NCBI RefSeq assembly: GCF_910594005.1
Contig: NC_057843.1
Span: forward strand, 30,973,001-31,037,000
Reading direction: 5' to 3'
Length of the DNA: 64,000 bases
From: Cervus elaphus
Taxonomy: Eukaryota; Chordata; Mammalia; Artiodactyla; Cervidae
Shown piece after piece: positions 35,883-48,220 of the stretch (within the stretch, counting starts at the first letter, position 1; each line of letters starts with the position of its first letter). A model generated the notes under the pieces. The model worked only from the letters and a program-made list of their open reading frames with translations. It was not told the DNA's origin and ran no database searches. The position numbers were made by a program, and so were the translations under genes.

Positions 35883-37899
35883 TTTGGTTCTCTTTGGCTC
35901 CATAGCCATTCATATTAGCCATGCTGACATCATTGGCTTAAACACTTTTTTTGGTGAACATTGCAATATAACTGAAGTTAAAATAGTTAGATTTTTAGCA
36001 GAGCAGCCAGTGGGGTATGAATCTGCTATTACTTTGATTCAGAAGAAAGTCTTACTCAGCTTCACACATAGTGTGAATAATGGCATCAAAATGTTCAACA
36101 TAAATCTCCTCCAACCTAAGGCCTGGATTAGTATGCTAATGTGTAAGCCGTTGCAATATTTCACAGCTAGGAATAAATGGCTAAACATAAAAACGTGTAT
36201 TTAAATGTGGATGGATGTGCCTACAGAGGCACCAAAGGCACTTCTAATATTATCCACATTTCTTTATCCATGGAGGATGGAAGCCCTTTAGAGTCTACAA
36301 TGAGGTGGGATCATCTCATTGCTAAGCCTAAGGCAATCAGGCTCTGAGGCCAAATGAAATAGAATTAGAGAGTGTTGTAAAAAACCTAGAAGAGTACATC
36401 ACTAGGTGAATGGCAATATGTTGCAGTTATTAGGCATCTGATGTTCCACCCTTTAGGAACCTGCACTGGTGAACCCCAAAGTCAGAGTCAGCCTAGAGGA
36501 AACATCAGAAAAATAGTATTAAAATATGCTTTCATGTCTAACCTGCAGTTAAAGTGGAGAAAATATCAACCAATCATTTTTGGAAAAGTTTCACAAGCAA
36601 CTTTATCACTGTGGACTGTGGATGCCTTGGGAGTTTCGGATTCTCTGTGGAGATGGGCAAGTGTGGGTTTGACAGAAAAGAGATGTCTTAGAGCAAGTTT
36701 GACTTGATCCTATTCCTGAAATTTGGGGAGGGGGGACAAACAACAAGCAAATAAAAACAACAGAAAGATGATCCCAATAGGTAGCAAGAGTCCTTTGAAA
36801 TCTCCTTTTATAATTACTTTTACAATTTAAAGTTGCTTTAATTTTATGTTGTTGGCACTTGCAGCCCTTGGTGGAATTGATTAAGCCCATGTCTTACTTC
36901 TGAGAAAAATATTTTGAATATAAACAATGACATATACAGGATTTCAAAGATTACAAATTATATACCTTACAGTTATCAAAAATTTTAAAGAAGTTTATAA
37001 CAAAGTAAAGAACATGCTTCTTTATTCTCAAAATAATTAAGTAGGTTCTGGTAGTGATGCTACCATTTACTGTAATTTCAAAGTCATAATGAAAGTAAAT
37101 GATGTTTGATGCCTTTACAACAACTGCAGTGTGATATGAAAATGTATGTGATTTCCATTGATGACAAGTTACAGGCACTGCCAATACTAGCATGATAGTT
37201 GCCTCTGTTTATGATATAAGAAATGCTTAATTTCACTTAGCAATAAATAAGATATCAATTTTTCTTATTTGTGTTCTTGGATCACTTGAAGTCTAGAGTC
37301 CCTGAGCCCCAAGTGAAGAACTTCTGCCCTATTTGTGAATTACAAAACAGATAACCACAATACCTTCGGAAAATAATGTTAGAGACTGCTGCAAGGTGTT
37401 GTTAATCTGCAGATGATGGGTAGGTTTAGGTTTTATTTATTAGAGCAAAGAGTAGGTTGTGAAAATGCCTGTTTGGAGTTTTGTTCTCAAGGAGCTCTGC
37501 TGTATCTAGCAGTGATATTTTTTGCAGGTGAGAGTTTTGGATGAATTCTGAAATTCACCTAGCCAGTGCAATTTATTGATCTAGAGCAGCTGATTATATG
37601 AAATAGACAGTAAACATGAGCATTCTACTATTAAATCAGAAACTCTTCTGATGCCAAAGAGTGTGCCCAGTATGATGCACCCTGTGTTTCATGACCCTCT
37701 CTCCTCCCATGCTTTTAACTTACACAGTGATTATCTGCACTGCCCCCTTCTCCACCAGATTCATAATTACACAGTGGTGGTTTTTATGCGTCCTCTAAGG
37801 CTTGCCCCTGTCTCTTGCCCCTCCCATTCCTTCTCTCTAGGATGGGTTAGATATTAATGTTAGTTTCCATAATGTCTCATGTATGTCCCAGTCATTGTG
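35883..37899. other. No recognised gene or repeat
   Basis: About 2 kb without a recognised family. The frame 35884-36204 (106 codons) has no known domain. Confidence 0.4.
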
Positions 37900-38065
37900 C
37901 TGGTAACTTTGCTTTGTCTTTATTGGGTTATTTGTATATTTCCAGTTTTAGACTCTGAACTGCTTACAAATAAGTTCAGTGTTAAGATCATCTTTTACCC
38001 CAAATCTCAGCATAATGCTTAACAAAATAAGGTTTCTCAATAAATGTTTATGAAGTAAATGAGCA
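37900..38065 (+). mobile_element. L2 LINE 3' end relic
   Basis: TAGACTCTGAACTGCTTACA, CCAAATCTCAGCATAATGCT and TTTCTCAATAAATGTTTATG match the order of the L2 3' terminus. Confidence 0.6.
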
Positions 38066-38146
38066 AAATCATGCTAAGCTCTTGGTGTAGAAGGATGTAT
38101 AAAACATCACATACCCTCAAGAAGCTTAGATGCTTGCCATAATTTG

Positions 38147-38150
<4 letters not shown>

Positions 38151-38192
<42 letters not shown>
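38151..38192. repeat. (GT)21 microsatellite
   Basis: An uninterrupted run of 21 GT units, long enough to be polymorphic. Confidence 0.97.
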
Positions 38193-38194
<2 letters not shown>

Positions 38195-40394
38195 ACGCAC
38201 AAGCAAGAGTAAGAAGAGTAAGAGCAGCTGGTATAAGGTCCCCAGATGCCAAATGCTAAATACAATAAAATCTCTATGAACAAGAGTTCAGAGAAGGAAA
38301 ATATTACTTGTGTTTGTATTGTAAAGCACCTTGTTGGAGATGAAAACTGGGCTGAAATTGGGAATGTGGAAAGAGTTAACCAGTATTCGTGGGATGGAAA
38401 TGGCCCCCTTATGTACTCATTGGCTTTTTCTTCTCCAGTTTTAAGACTTGTAATTGTTTTGACTGTTTCTTATATAGTATGATACTTAGGGCCCATTATT
38501 TCCTAGTGATTTTCATCTATGCACTCTTTTTATCTGTTATTTTTTGGTAAAGATGTGCGTCAGGGACAGGATGTAGTAATTTAGACATGCTCTGACCTGG
38601 TCAGAATGGTTCCTTAATCCCCTGATTTGAGCAATGCGTTTATTGTACTATCATCTATAATTGTGTTTGACTGTTTGGTATCCATGGCACATTACTGGGG
38701 GAAAAAAGCTAAAGATTATTTAAAACTCTGGGACATTTTTCACTGACCTATCATTTAGAATTGTCCCCATTTTTGTCAATTCATGTATTAAACCATTTAC
38801 CTTTTTACTTGCTTAATGTGAAATTATTAGAACACTACTATGTAGCAGGCATTATTCAATAGATTGTTTAAGCTAAAACATGAATTTTATAAACTTTTAT
38901 TAGGAAAATCTTGAAATGAATGAAAAATTGAAAGGATTATACAGTGAATAATCACATTCACATAACTTAGATTCTATAATTACCATTTGCCTGCATTTAC
39001 TTTATTACCTATCTGTCTTTCTATCCATCCCTCTATTCACTCATAAGACAGTATTATTTTATGACGGTAGACATACTCACTTTATAAAAACCCATAGATA
39101 CCTCAATATGTGTACCATGGACTGGAATTCAACACTTGTTTGATTGAAACACTTTATAAAACATCTATGCTAAATTTTCACGATGCAGTTTACTATGCTA
39201 AACAAAATATCTAATTTCAATTATACTGTTGAACCTCTTTAAGTCAGGGAAATAAAATAATACAAATAATATTGTGGCATTTATTTGTTTTTAGATTTTC
39301 TGAAAATGAGGGATTCCAGTGTATTTTTTCCTTGAATTTTAGTGGCATATTAAAATTGATAAATGCTACTAATTGACTTTGAGGGATAACTTTATAATCT
39401 GGTGCAAATCTGCCCAAACTCAAGATTTAGGACATTATCATCCCAGTTTCTTCATGCCCCTTTCACATCAATTTTATTTTTTCCAAGTTTTAATTGCTTA
39501 TTAAATTCCAATATTTTATCCTGTCTAAATAATTTTGAATCTTGATTTCATAATTTTCATGCTATAGATATATCTGGCTCAATGCCATTGACTTATGTTT
39601 TTTATGTGTACAACAAAAGTTGTTGATTAAAGAAGTAGAAATAATCAAAGTTAATGAATTAAGACAGAAAGCCTTAGGATATATGACTAGGCATTTCCCT
39701 TCAGTTTGCCTGGCTCATTAATTATTATCCAACTGTTCTATCTTTAGCAATAACCAAGTAGATAGCACAAGAGAGTTCTTAAAAGATTGATTTAATTGAA
39801 TAGTTAATTGCCAAAGTGCTCTAATACTATGCATATTCTTTAGACATCTTAGTGTATATCTTAATGTTTGGATTCAAATACTTTTATATGTCCTAATTGT
39901 GAATAATTTCATAAATTTTGTGGAATCATAAGATATCAGACTTGAAATGAAACTGACATATCATCTGGTCCATTGTTCAGCAGAGTTTAAATATTAATTT
40001 CGAACCTCAGAATAAGGGATATCATCGTTTCTTCCTGTACTTCTTTAGAAGTAAGACTTGAGCTCTTTATAAGGAAACTTATTTCGGTAAGTCAGAATGG
40101 TGAATATTGGAATATGAGGTTTTATCCTTATTATCACATGTTACATAGATCTGAAGTGCATACAGGATAAAAAGTAAAAAGAAAAAAAAAGTCTTATTAT
40201 CTATGCCCAAGATGTGTGTGAGTGCTTAAATATAAGTAACAAAGTTTTCTTAAAAGAAAGACTATACTTCTCACAGAGTGTCTTTTTGTAAGCATGCTGT
40301 TGGCAAGTTTGTGCCATTACTGATATAAAATTTTGCATCTTTTATTATCAAATAGTTATGAAAAATATTACCTAAAGATTTTATATCTTGTAAC
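38193..40394. other. AT-rich, repeat-poor DNA
   Basis: No gene. The stretch 38905-39125 (ATTATACAGTGAATAATCAC, ATCTGTCTTTCTATCCATCC) resembles a common old repeat that I cannot name. The rest is unassigned. Confidence 0.4.
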
Positions 40395-40408
40395 TTTTAA
40401 ATATGTTT

Positions 40409-40625
40409 GTTGTTGTTGCTTAGTCTCTCAGCTGGGTTGAACACTTTGAGACCCCATGCACTGTGGCCTGCCAGGCTACTCTGTCCATGGGACTTTCCAG
40501 GTAAGTTTACCAGCGTGGATTGCCATTTCCTCCTTCAGGGGATCTGCCTGACCCAGGGATGGAACCTGAGTCTCTGTCTCCTGCAATGCAGGCGGATTCT
40601 TTACCACTAAGCCACTGGTGAAGCT
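40409..40625 (-). mobile_element. Bov-tA SINE with imperfect target-site duplication
   Basis: Antisense: a TTGTTGTTG tail, then the body CCATGCACTGTGGCCTGCCA and the tRNA head (GATTCTTTACCACTAAGCCA). TTTTAAATATGTTT (40395-40408) and CTTTAAATCTGTTT (40626-40639) look like the two copies of the target site, 12 of 14 identical. Confidence 0.92.
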
Positions 40626-40639
40626 CTTTAAATCTGTTT

Positions 40640-41989
40640 AGACTTCCTTAATTACTAACAGAGATTCTAGATTTACTTTAATTTTAGATGAAACTTTTTA
40701 TCATTTTCAACCCAGGCTTGGCAGTTAGCACAATAAATTATGTCTATCATCACAAATAAAAATGTTGGCGAGTAAAAGAATTGTTCATTTGCATCAGTTT
40801 ATGACACTTTTTCTCAAGGTCAATTAGGAGTATTTTATCATCTCAAATACGCCACTAAAAGTCCCATTGTTAGAAAATCAAAAGACAAATGTGACAGTAA
40901 TTTTTTCATTGCTTTATTTGCCAGACTCGAATAGGGTCACTAGAATAATGGAAATCTTGTTTAGCATAGTAAACTGCATTATGAAGGGTTGACATAGAGC
41001 TCATAAAGTGGCTCAAACAAAAGATTTATTTAAATCCCACCCAGTAATTCATAATGCTAATAAGTAAAGGTATATTGCATTTAAACAGTAAATACTACTT
41101 AAAATAGTGGAACACACTGCTCCTCCATTGTTCAATTTTGTGGATAAAGTTATGGCACAAGCATTGAAAGGTATCACTTAAATGGACTGCAACAAACCTC
41201 AGACTGCATTAGATCACAGCTGAAATTCAGTATGTTCAATTTGTTGTAGCCTGCAGCCCAACAGCTTGATCTTTTGTCACTACGTGCACTAAAAGAAATC
41301 ATATATCTCTTGTGCATTTGTGTCAGGAAAAGTACCATAGCCTACTTATCATACTTGCAAAACACTTAAGAAAACAAGGTAAATTCCCCCAAAGTAATTC
41401 AGCTTTTGGTAAGGGTTTTATTATTGCAATCAATTACAGTGTTGTCAAGCCTGACAAATTGAAGTTCCTAAATAACTGGCTCATAACTGGGTCCCTTAAA
41501 ACAAGGAGGATAATGCACTCCTGGCCCTTGCTGATTTTCATATACAGCTTTGAGAATCATTGCATAGTGGCTGAAGAGGAGAACTGTCACATAAGAATGC
41601 AATATATAAAGTAGACTCATTTTATATCATCAAGGATAGTGGAGATATTTTAGGATAAAACATCACACTGATAATATGATAGAACCAGTCTAATAAGAAG
41701 CTTTCAATGACTTATTTTAATAAAGGCTAATTCAAATATCATTTCTTACTCTTTTCCTATTGCCCATGCTGTGAGTGCTATTGTGTTGACTAGGAAGAAT
41801 CAGTGGTAATTAAAACTATTGCAGAAGATCACAGCAGCATGGAAGCCTACATGTATTATAGAAATGCGAAGGCATTTTTTCCAATAAATTCTGAGCGTCA
41901 AATGTTTCAGATCTATATTAACTTCATATCTAGTCCTATTATTAACATTTTGAGGAGTGAGTACCAAATATGTTTTCTCTTTTGTCTGG
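40640..41989. other. Repeat-free AT-rich segment
   Basis: No transposon relic recognised over 1.3 kb. It contains many homeodomain-like AATTA/TAAT words and an octamer-like ATTTGCAT at about 40788, common in AT-rich DNA. No coding evidence. Confidence 0.4.
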
Positions 41990-42105
41990 AATGATATGCC
42001 ATCTTTATTCATCCATGCATTCTTACACCAGGCTAACACAGTTTTAGGACATATAGTAAGTCCTCAATGAAGTAGATTAAATGAGTAAATAAATAAATGA
42101 AAATA
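41990..42105 (+). mobile_element. L2 LINE 3' end relic
   Basis: GGACATATAGTAAGTCCTCA followed by ATGAGTAAATAAATAAATGA matches the end of L2 with its ATGA-type tail. Confidence 0.55.
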
Positions 42106-42369
42106 TTATGTATGCAATGTAATGCACGCTAAGCAGAATTAATGCTCCCAATTTTCCACTGTCCCCTGTTCTCATTCCCAGAGGTGTGCTGATAAATGTT
42201 TAACAACTGACTCAGAAACAAGCAAATAAACAAACCCTCCAATTTTTAGCATTTGATGATTTGCATGGTCCAATTCTTCTGCCATGGGCATTTCAGGCTC
42301 TCAATATGGTATCACAGCATGCAATGCTGAGAAGAAATCAGCTCTCAGAAGCCAGCATACCACTATTCC

Positions 42370-42740
42370 TCTTTCCTGTAATCCGTCTTTATATCTCCTC
42401 CCACTGGACTAGAGATAACTTCACCACACTAAGTTGAGTATGGTCATGTGACTTACTTTAGTAACTGAAGTGATTGATACTGGACAAGAAAGTCCTTGAA
42501 ATGTGTCCATGCATTTGTGTTGCTGTTTCATGCTTCTTTCATCATCACCAGAAAAATAGGGTGTGGGTCTAAAGTGGAAAGGGTCACATGGAGCAAACTG
42601 ATACAGAATTCATCACTTAGAACAAAGCCCCACCAAACTGGCCCTGAGTTAGCCAAACCTCAGCCAATCAATGAACACCTGTGAGGATGAGAGATCGGTG
42701 TGTACTGTGTTAACCCACTGAAATTTTGTGCTTGTTTTTT
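42370..42740 (+). mobile_element. Old LTR-like segment
   Basis: GGTCATGTGACTTACTTTAG, GTGATTGATACTGGACAAGA and the end phrase GTTAACCCACTGAAATTTTG resemble an old mammalian LTR. No viral gene is present. The class is not certain. Confidence 0.45.
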
Positions 42741-42763
42741 TTTCACACCATTAACTGACCCAT

Positions 42764-44153
42764 CAGTTCAGTTCAGTTCAGTCACTCAGTTGTGTCCGAC
42801 TCTTTGCGACCCCATGAATCACAGCACACCAGGCCTCCCTGTCCATCACCAACTCCCGGAGTTTACCCAAACCCATGGCCATCGAGTTGGCGATGCCATC
42901 CAGCCATCTCATCCTCTGTCGTCCCCTTCTCCTCCTGCCCCCAATCTTTCCCAGCATCAGGGTCTTTTCCAATGAGTCAACTCTTCACATCAGGTGGCCA
43001 AAGTATTGGAGTTTCAGCTTCAACATCAGTCCTTCCAATGAACTCTCAGGACTGATCTCCTTTAGGATGGACTGGTTGTATCTTCTTGCAGCCCTAAGGA
43101 CTCTCAAGAGTCTTCTGCAACACCACAGTTCATAAGCATCAATTCTTCGGCACTCAGCTTTTTTCACAGTCCAACTCTCACATCCATACATGACCACTGG
43201 GAAAACCATAGTCTTGACTAGATGGACCTTTGTTGGCAAAGTAATGTCTCTGCTTTTAAATATGCTGTCTAGGTTGGTCATAACTTTCCTTCCAAGGAGT
43301 AAGTGTCTTTTAATTTCATGGCTGCAATCACCATCGGCAGTGATTTTGGAGCCCCCAAAAATAAAGTCTGACACTGTTTCCACTGTCTCCTCATCTATTT
43401 CCCATGAAGTGATGGGACCAGATGCCATGATCTTAGTTTTCTGAATGTTGAGCTTTAAGCCAACTTTTCACTCTCCTCCTTCACTTTCATCAAGAGGCTT
43501 TTTAGTTCCTCTTTACTTTCTGCCATAACGATGGTGTCGTCTGCATATCTGAGGTTATCGATATTTCTCCCGGCAATCTTGATTCCAGCTTGTGTTTCTT
43601 CCAACCCAGCGTTTCTTATGATTCCCAAAGAAAGGCAATGCCAAAGACTGCTCAAACTACCACACAATTGCACTCATCTCACATGCTAGTAAAGTAATGC
43701 TCAAAATCTCTAAGCCAGGCTGCAGCAATACATAAACAGTGCACTTCCATATGTTTAAGCTGGTTTTAGAAAAGGCAGAGGAACCAGAGATCAAATTGCC
43801 AACGTCCGCTGGATCATCAAAAAAGCAAGAGTTTCAGAAAAACATCTATTTCTGCTTTATTGACTACGCCAAAGCCTTTGACTGTGTGGATCACAATAAA
43901 CTGGAAAATTCTGAAAGAGATGGGAATCCCAGACCACCTGACCTGCCACTTGAGAAACCTGTGTGCAGGTCAGGAAGCAACAGTTACAACTGAACATGGA
44001 ACAACAGACTGGTTCCAAATAGGAAAAGGAGTCATACAGTCAAGGCTGTATATTGTCACCCTGCTTATTTAACTTATATGCAGAGTACATCATGAGAAAT
44101 GCTGGGCTGGAAGAAGCACAAGCTGGAATCAAGATTGCCGGGAGAAATATCAA
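42764..44153 (-). mobile_element. BovB LINE with inverted 5' part (twin priming) and 12-bp TSD
   Basis: Bases 42764-43620 are antisense BovB from its CAGTT-type tail up to the RT region; the minus-strand frame 42985-43428 keeps 147 codons of the C-terminal domain. At about 43620-43622 the strand flips: 43622-44157 is sense BovB from the RT N-terminal side (CCCAAAGAAAGGCAATGCC, then KAFDCVDHNKL in translation). TAACTGACCCAT flanks the whole element (42752-42763 and 44154-44165), so it is a single insertion. Both arms contain the same 69-base stretch of BovB (43554-43622 antisense, 44089-44157 sense). Not able to make protein. Confidence 0.93.
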
Positions 44154-44165
44154 TAACTGACCCAT

Positions 44166-47100
44166 ACACCGTGCAATTAGAGCGATGTGAGACAATAAAG
44201 TTTTACAGTAAGAGTTAAAGACCCAAAAGTCTATTTTTCCTGTTCCATTCCCATATGTGTGCTTTTTGTAAAATGATTGCATGGATTATTGGTCTGCTTT
44301 GTGTTTTTCTTTCTGAAAGTAAAAGCCTTAATCTCTTCCTACTTAATGATAATATGAGCTATTCTATAATTACAATGTATTGTTGTTATTATTGCCACTG
44401 TCATTTAGGAATTTGGGAATAATAAGTCAATTACACTTTTAAAGCTTTTCATTCATTGATTTTTTTTTTTCATGTTTTATCCAGAGTTTATAGTGGGCTT
44501 TTTTTGAGAAAGAGTTTAAGCAGTAAGAGTTATCATTCATTGATTTTTACAATTCATTCACATGTAGGTGAATGCTTACTATGTCTCTGAACTGTACTTG
44601 GTATAAACAATTTGTTTCTCCTTGAGGGATACTTTTTTCCCTAGCCTCAACTTAATATATATTGGTATTTTTACTCTAATAAGCTACTGAAAGTTCCCTC
44701 AGTGGTTACTGGTTTTTCTTATTTGACATATTTAAGAACTCTTTTACATTTGTCAGTCTCCATGGACTTATTTTGTTATTAGCAGTTAATATTTTTACTC
44801 TTCCTTCTCAGGATTTTTTATTCTTGGCTTTTGTGTAACTTCCTTAGATTTTCATCTTTGCCCTCCCTTACTGGTTCTAATTTCCCTCCTTATAAGAAGC
44901 ACCAAAGTTCAGTCCTTAGCTCTCCCTGCAGTTATCTTTCAGTAGTCTTACTGAGACACTTTATTCACTATTAATGCTGAAATTATATTTTCAATTCCTG
45001 TGCCTTTCAAGTCTTTATCTCTGTCTGTAACCTCTCCAGAGCTATCATTCCCAGAGAATGCTGGTATTTCCACTTAGCTCCCTAGATAAGGGTGTGCTTC
45101 ATGTATATAATTTCTTGAGGTGCAAGAACCAGTGAGGATTAAAGCAATAAGCATGGATAGGGACTAACACATTACAAATAGTGGGGCAAAAAAAGAATGG
45201 ATAGATCCAGATAAAAACCACTAATCTTAATGGAATTATCAACCCCTCATACACAGTCTTCCTGGATGTTTTGCTGGGTAAGACAAATCTACCTTTTACT
45301 TGTTTAAGGCCTTAATGAAGTTTTCTTTGTTGAGCTCACTCCTGGCATACATATGTATTAAGCTGCATCTTCTGAAATCTAGTCTGAGTGTGGATTCAGA
45401 AGAGAGGTGTCTTTCTGTCAAACCTTCGTTTTTTAAGTCCCATATAGGAAAACATCAATTCCATTGTGTTCTAAATGTCAGAATCTTATTTGAGCCCCAA
45501 CCTACTCGCAAATTTTTCTTCTTTTATTTCCTTCTACATTATGGTAGAATTAGAACACTTTTTTTTTTTTCTAGAAGAGTTCAGCGTGAGAAAAGATCAC
45601 AGCAAGAAATACTGTTTTAGGAAACAGATGCAAATATATTCTGAATATGTTTCCTACTTCAGATTCGTAGACTATGTTTCTCTCTATTAAAGTACTAAAT
45701 CTTTAAAGTTTCTCCAACTCCTCCCATCCCCAACACTACCTTGATCATAGTTTATCTTTCATCTGCTAAACAAAAATTTTAGGTTGTCTTTTGCTAATGA
45801 AGAGCAAGTTGGCTGAAATTATATTCTTTTATTCCTTTGAGACTCTAAAACAAAAATAAAGGCAAACTCTGCCCTATTTAGGTAACAGTGAAATCAGAGT
45901 TGAAATAATTATTCATGAAATGAAGAAATCACCTGCATGGCACTTTGTCACAGGAGAGTGTGGCTTTGAGTTAGAGAAAATATTCGACTAATGCGAATTA
46001 CAGGTGACTGGAGCTTAAGAGAAATATAGAGCAATTTGTTTCAGTTGCAGACGGTGTGTTCATCTATTGCAAGTTAATGTTTTGTTGTGAATGTGGCTGA
46101 TAAGGTTATCAGAAGTGCAAGACTGAAGTGCTGATTTTCTCTTAGGTCTATATTACTGTTCGGGTAGGCTTTATGTTTAGGACTCTGAAGGGTGATAAAA
46201 TATAGGCATCATTAAAACCCTCTTTCTACATAATAAGCACATGCTGAAAGGTTATCATCAGATATGAATGTGCAGGACGATAGATGTTTCAGAGGCTTCT
46301 GCCTCTTCTTCAAGGTTATGAACCAGTGATATACATGTAACAGGAATCTATGGATGTTTGCAGAGGCATTCCTTTCTAAAACATTTGAATTGTCACCACA
46401 TACAAAGATAAAGCATGAAATTCTTCTTTTTAATTTTTTTTTCTTTTACTAATTCTGTTCAGCACTTCAGTGATAAGAAGAAGGGCTTGAATAAAATAGA
46501 GACATAACACCACGTTATTTGCAAAGTCCTGATCATATCAAGAGGATGCAGCTTCCAATAGCTTGAGTAATCAGAGTAAAGTGATTCATCTCAAATCGTT
46601 TGAAATGCCTCTCATAACAATTCATCCTGTCCTTTCAAAAAGGTTGCAGTTTTTTCATTTTATTACTTTCTGTTCTAAGTGAGGACACAGATAATCGCAT
46701 TTCAAGCCCATGCCTTCATTTTTTCCACATTTTCCACAGCATGAAGGTAGCAGAGGTTTGGCAGATGGAAACTCATTGGATTGTGGCTGGTCTTGGAGAC
46801 AATTCACAAGTTAAGTTTTTCTGGGAGAGGAGAAAAGAGTAGCTGTTTATAGGAAGGCTTTAAGAGGAATGATATGTTCCCATACCATGAGAGGTGATGC
46901 CAGCACCTGGCTGATTGAATTAATAGATTAAAGAAAGACAATTATAGCACTCCACAGGGATGATAATAAAGACAAGAAAAAAGGTTACTAATATTCTCAT
47001 GAATGTAGGCTCACCTAATAGGTAATAGGTAATAGGGGAATTAGAAACAGCAGATGTTAAATAAGAAAATTATATTGATGGCATTCAGGGCAAATAAGTC

Positions 47101-47504
47101 AGTTGTTTTATTTTACAATTTAAAAGACTATAAACGATGGTAGAGAAATTTAAAAATATATATCCTAAATGTAATCCAACCTAAACACAAATTCTTTGTA
47201 GTTACACTAACTAAAACTATAGATTCCTCTCTCTTAATTATTGATTTCTCTCATTTCTCCTGGGGAGAAACTTTAAGTGGAACTAGAGACTAAAGCTGGG
47301 AAAAAATAAAGGAAAGTGAAGTGTTTCATACAATTGGGTAGATTGTTTTGAAACTCGCCTTGGATCAAGATGAAGGAACTAAGATAAAGGTACATCTTGT
47401 TCTTGAAACTGCCTTGAAACTGCTAGGGTTAGGAGGCAGGGTGATATGTAAGACAGATGCTGTACATGGATCAATATTCTGAGAACAGAGTGGTTTATGT
47501 TACA
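44166..47504. other. Long repeat-poor AT-rich stretch
   Basis: About 3.3 kb with no transposon family recognised. T-runs lie at 44460-44470 and 45559-45570, and a short GGTAATA tandem at about 47020-47036. Open frames such as 45300-45620 are Phe/Leu-rich and of no known family. Confidence 0.45.
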
Positions 47505-47700
47505 GATTTGAGGTACCTGGTCTCATGCTATGATTCCACTACTTCCTAACTTTAACCACAGTCCTTTGGACTATGTTCTTAACCTCTTGAAGCCTCAGTT
47601 TCCACATCTGTCCAAATGAAAACATGAAACATTGTTACTTACTAAAGTTAAAGAATTTAGTGAAATGCTGAATATAATACACTTAGCATGTTTTTTTTAG
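47505..47700 (+). mobile_element. MIR SINE relic
   Basis: Sense MIR order: GATTCCACTACTTCCTAACT, GTTCTTAACCTCTTGAAGCC, TCAGTTTCCACATCTGTCCA, AGTGAAATGCTGAATATAAT. Confidence 0.8.
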
Positions 47701-48220
47701 CAAAAGCTTATAAAATGTTGTGAGAGCAATGTGTTTGCTGCAATAAGTCACAATAGATGAGGCTAAGCCTTTATTTAACTACAAATCTTCCTTGACTTAG
47801 GATGCCCTATGAATCCTGATAAACCCATAGTGAGTAGAAAATATCCTAAGTATAAATGCACCTATACATTTAATCTACTGAACATCACAGCTGAGCCTAG
47901 CCTACCTTAAACCTGCTCAGAACATTTACATTAACCTACAGTTGTGCAAAATTATCTGACTCAAAACCTGTTTTATAAAAGAGTATTAACTATCTCAGGT
48001 AATTTACTATATACCATACTGAAAGTGAAAAACAGAATGATTTTATGAGAACAAGATGGTGATAAGTGTATGGATTATTAACCCTACTGTTTGTGTGGCT
48101 GATTGGGAGCTGTGACTTGCTCTCCTGCCCAGCATCATGAGAGAGTATCATACTGCACATTGCTAGCCTGGAAAAGGTGAAAGTTCGAAGTATGGTTTCT
48201 ACTGAATGTGTATAGCTTTT

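Noticed and set aside
42985..43428. 147-codon frame as a functional gene
   Set aside because: It is the C-terminal BovB ORF in a twin-primed, 5'-inverted copy without endonuclease or complete RT; it is retrotransposon debris.
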